A model generated the notes under the pieces. It did no database searches, had not been told where the DNA came from, and worked only from the letters and a program-made list of their open reading frames with translations. Positions 5,086-5,175 of a stretch of DNA of 5,175 bases are shown here, in pieces (position 1 is the stretch's first letter; each line of letters begins with the position of its first letter). The stretch spans positions 1 to 5,175 of the forward strand of contig JAJXVC010000138.1 of NCBI GenBank assembly GCA_021782295.1. Reading direction: 5' to 3'. Both the position numbers and the translations under genes were made by a program. This DNA comes from a bacterium (GTDB lineage: Bacteria > Eremiobacterota > Eremiobacteria > Baltobacterales > Baltobacteraceae).

Positions 5086-5175
5086 GTGAAGCGCATCGAG
5101 CGAATCCGACTTTACCCCACGGCTCGCCAAGAGCAGGCGATGCGCTTCATGCTCGGCGTCACCCGGCAGCTCTAT
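5086..5175 (+). CDS. tnpB: TnpB / IS605 OrfB-type protein, N-terminus only (runs off the window)
   Basis: Thirty codons from GTG 5086 read VKRIERIRLYPTARQEQAMR, then FMLGVTRQLY. The pattern basic residues - RLYPT - xQE - large hydrophobics - R-x-LY matches the N-terminal helix-turn-helix segment (HTH_OrfB_IS605) of TnpB proteins. These are IS200/IS605-associated proteins, several of which are RNA-guided DNA nucleases in characterised cases. The window ends before the RuvC-like catalytic residues and zinc finger, so activity cannot be judged. The SD is weak (TAGG at 5074-5077). No tnpA is visible upstream, so the element may be a tnpB-only (IS1341-like) type, unless tnpA lies beyond the right edge. 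Confidence 0.8.
   Translation, partial: MKRIERIRLYPTARQEQAMRFMLGVTRQLY

Noticed and set aside
4912..5130. 72-aa minus-strand frame in the intergenic region
   Set aside because: It overlaps the tnpB start, has no RBS or domain, and has a composition like other shadow frames.

Overview
The window is GC-rich bacterial DNA with AT-poor coding regions, strong Shine-Dalgarno (SD) sites and no RNA genes. Several traits recall the uncultured Eremiobacterota (WPS-2) lineage: a lipoprotein with a VAC-GGGG lipobox, a large pilin-like surface protein with Cys-containing Ig-like modules, and small DUF1640-like coiled-coil membrane proteins. That placement is recalled from family features, not searched, and is only moderately likely.

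Layout. Bases 1-148 hold palindromic non-coding DNA, probably a decayed copy of a repeat element that recurs downstream. Bases 184-468 and 627-1019 encode two paralogous small coiled-coil proteins with a C-terminal membrane anchor. Their first 97 homologous bases, including the RBS, are identical. Each gene is followed by a near-identical 81-bp hairpin-forming element (469-549 and 1028-1108). The second paralogue carries four 33-bp tandem repeats that make an 11-residue (hendecad) coiled coil.

Bases 1109-1225 form a compact AT-richer leader: a 19-bp dyad, four 8-bp iterations, a 34-nt stem-loop and a perfect SD. It precedes a 309-aa lipoprotein gene (1226-2155). A third small coiled-coil membrane protein (2174-2455) follows 18 bases later, probably in the same operon. 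Its membrane anchor matches that of the second paralogue, so the three small proteins are mosaics of shared modules. A bidirectional hairpin terminator (about 2454-2535) separates this rightward group from a leftward gene (2534-4843) for a 769-aa, 16-cysteine, membrane-anchored protein with Ig-like modules and a degenerate type IV prepilin-like N-terminus. After a 242-bp divergent intergenic region, the first 30 codons of a TnpB / IS605 OrfB-type gene run off the right edge (5086-5175).

Together the window looks like a cell-envelope accessory locus: two secreted or surface proteins, three membrane-anchored coiled-coil proteins in rapid modular evolution, and repeat or mobile DNA between them. 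The strongest unexplained signals are the mosaic and repeat evolution of the coiled-coil genes with their linked hairpin element, and the structured leader of the lipoprotein operon. No function for the group as a system can be shown from sequence alone.
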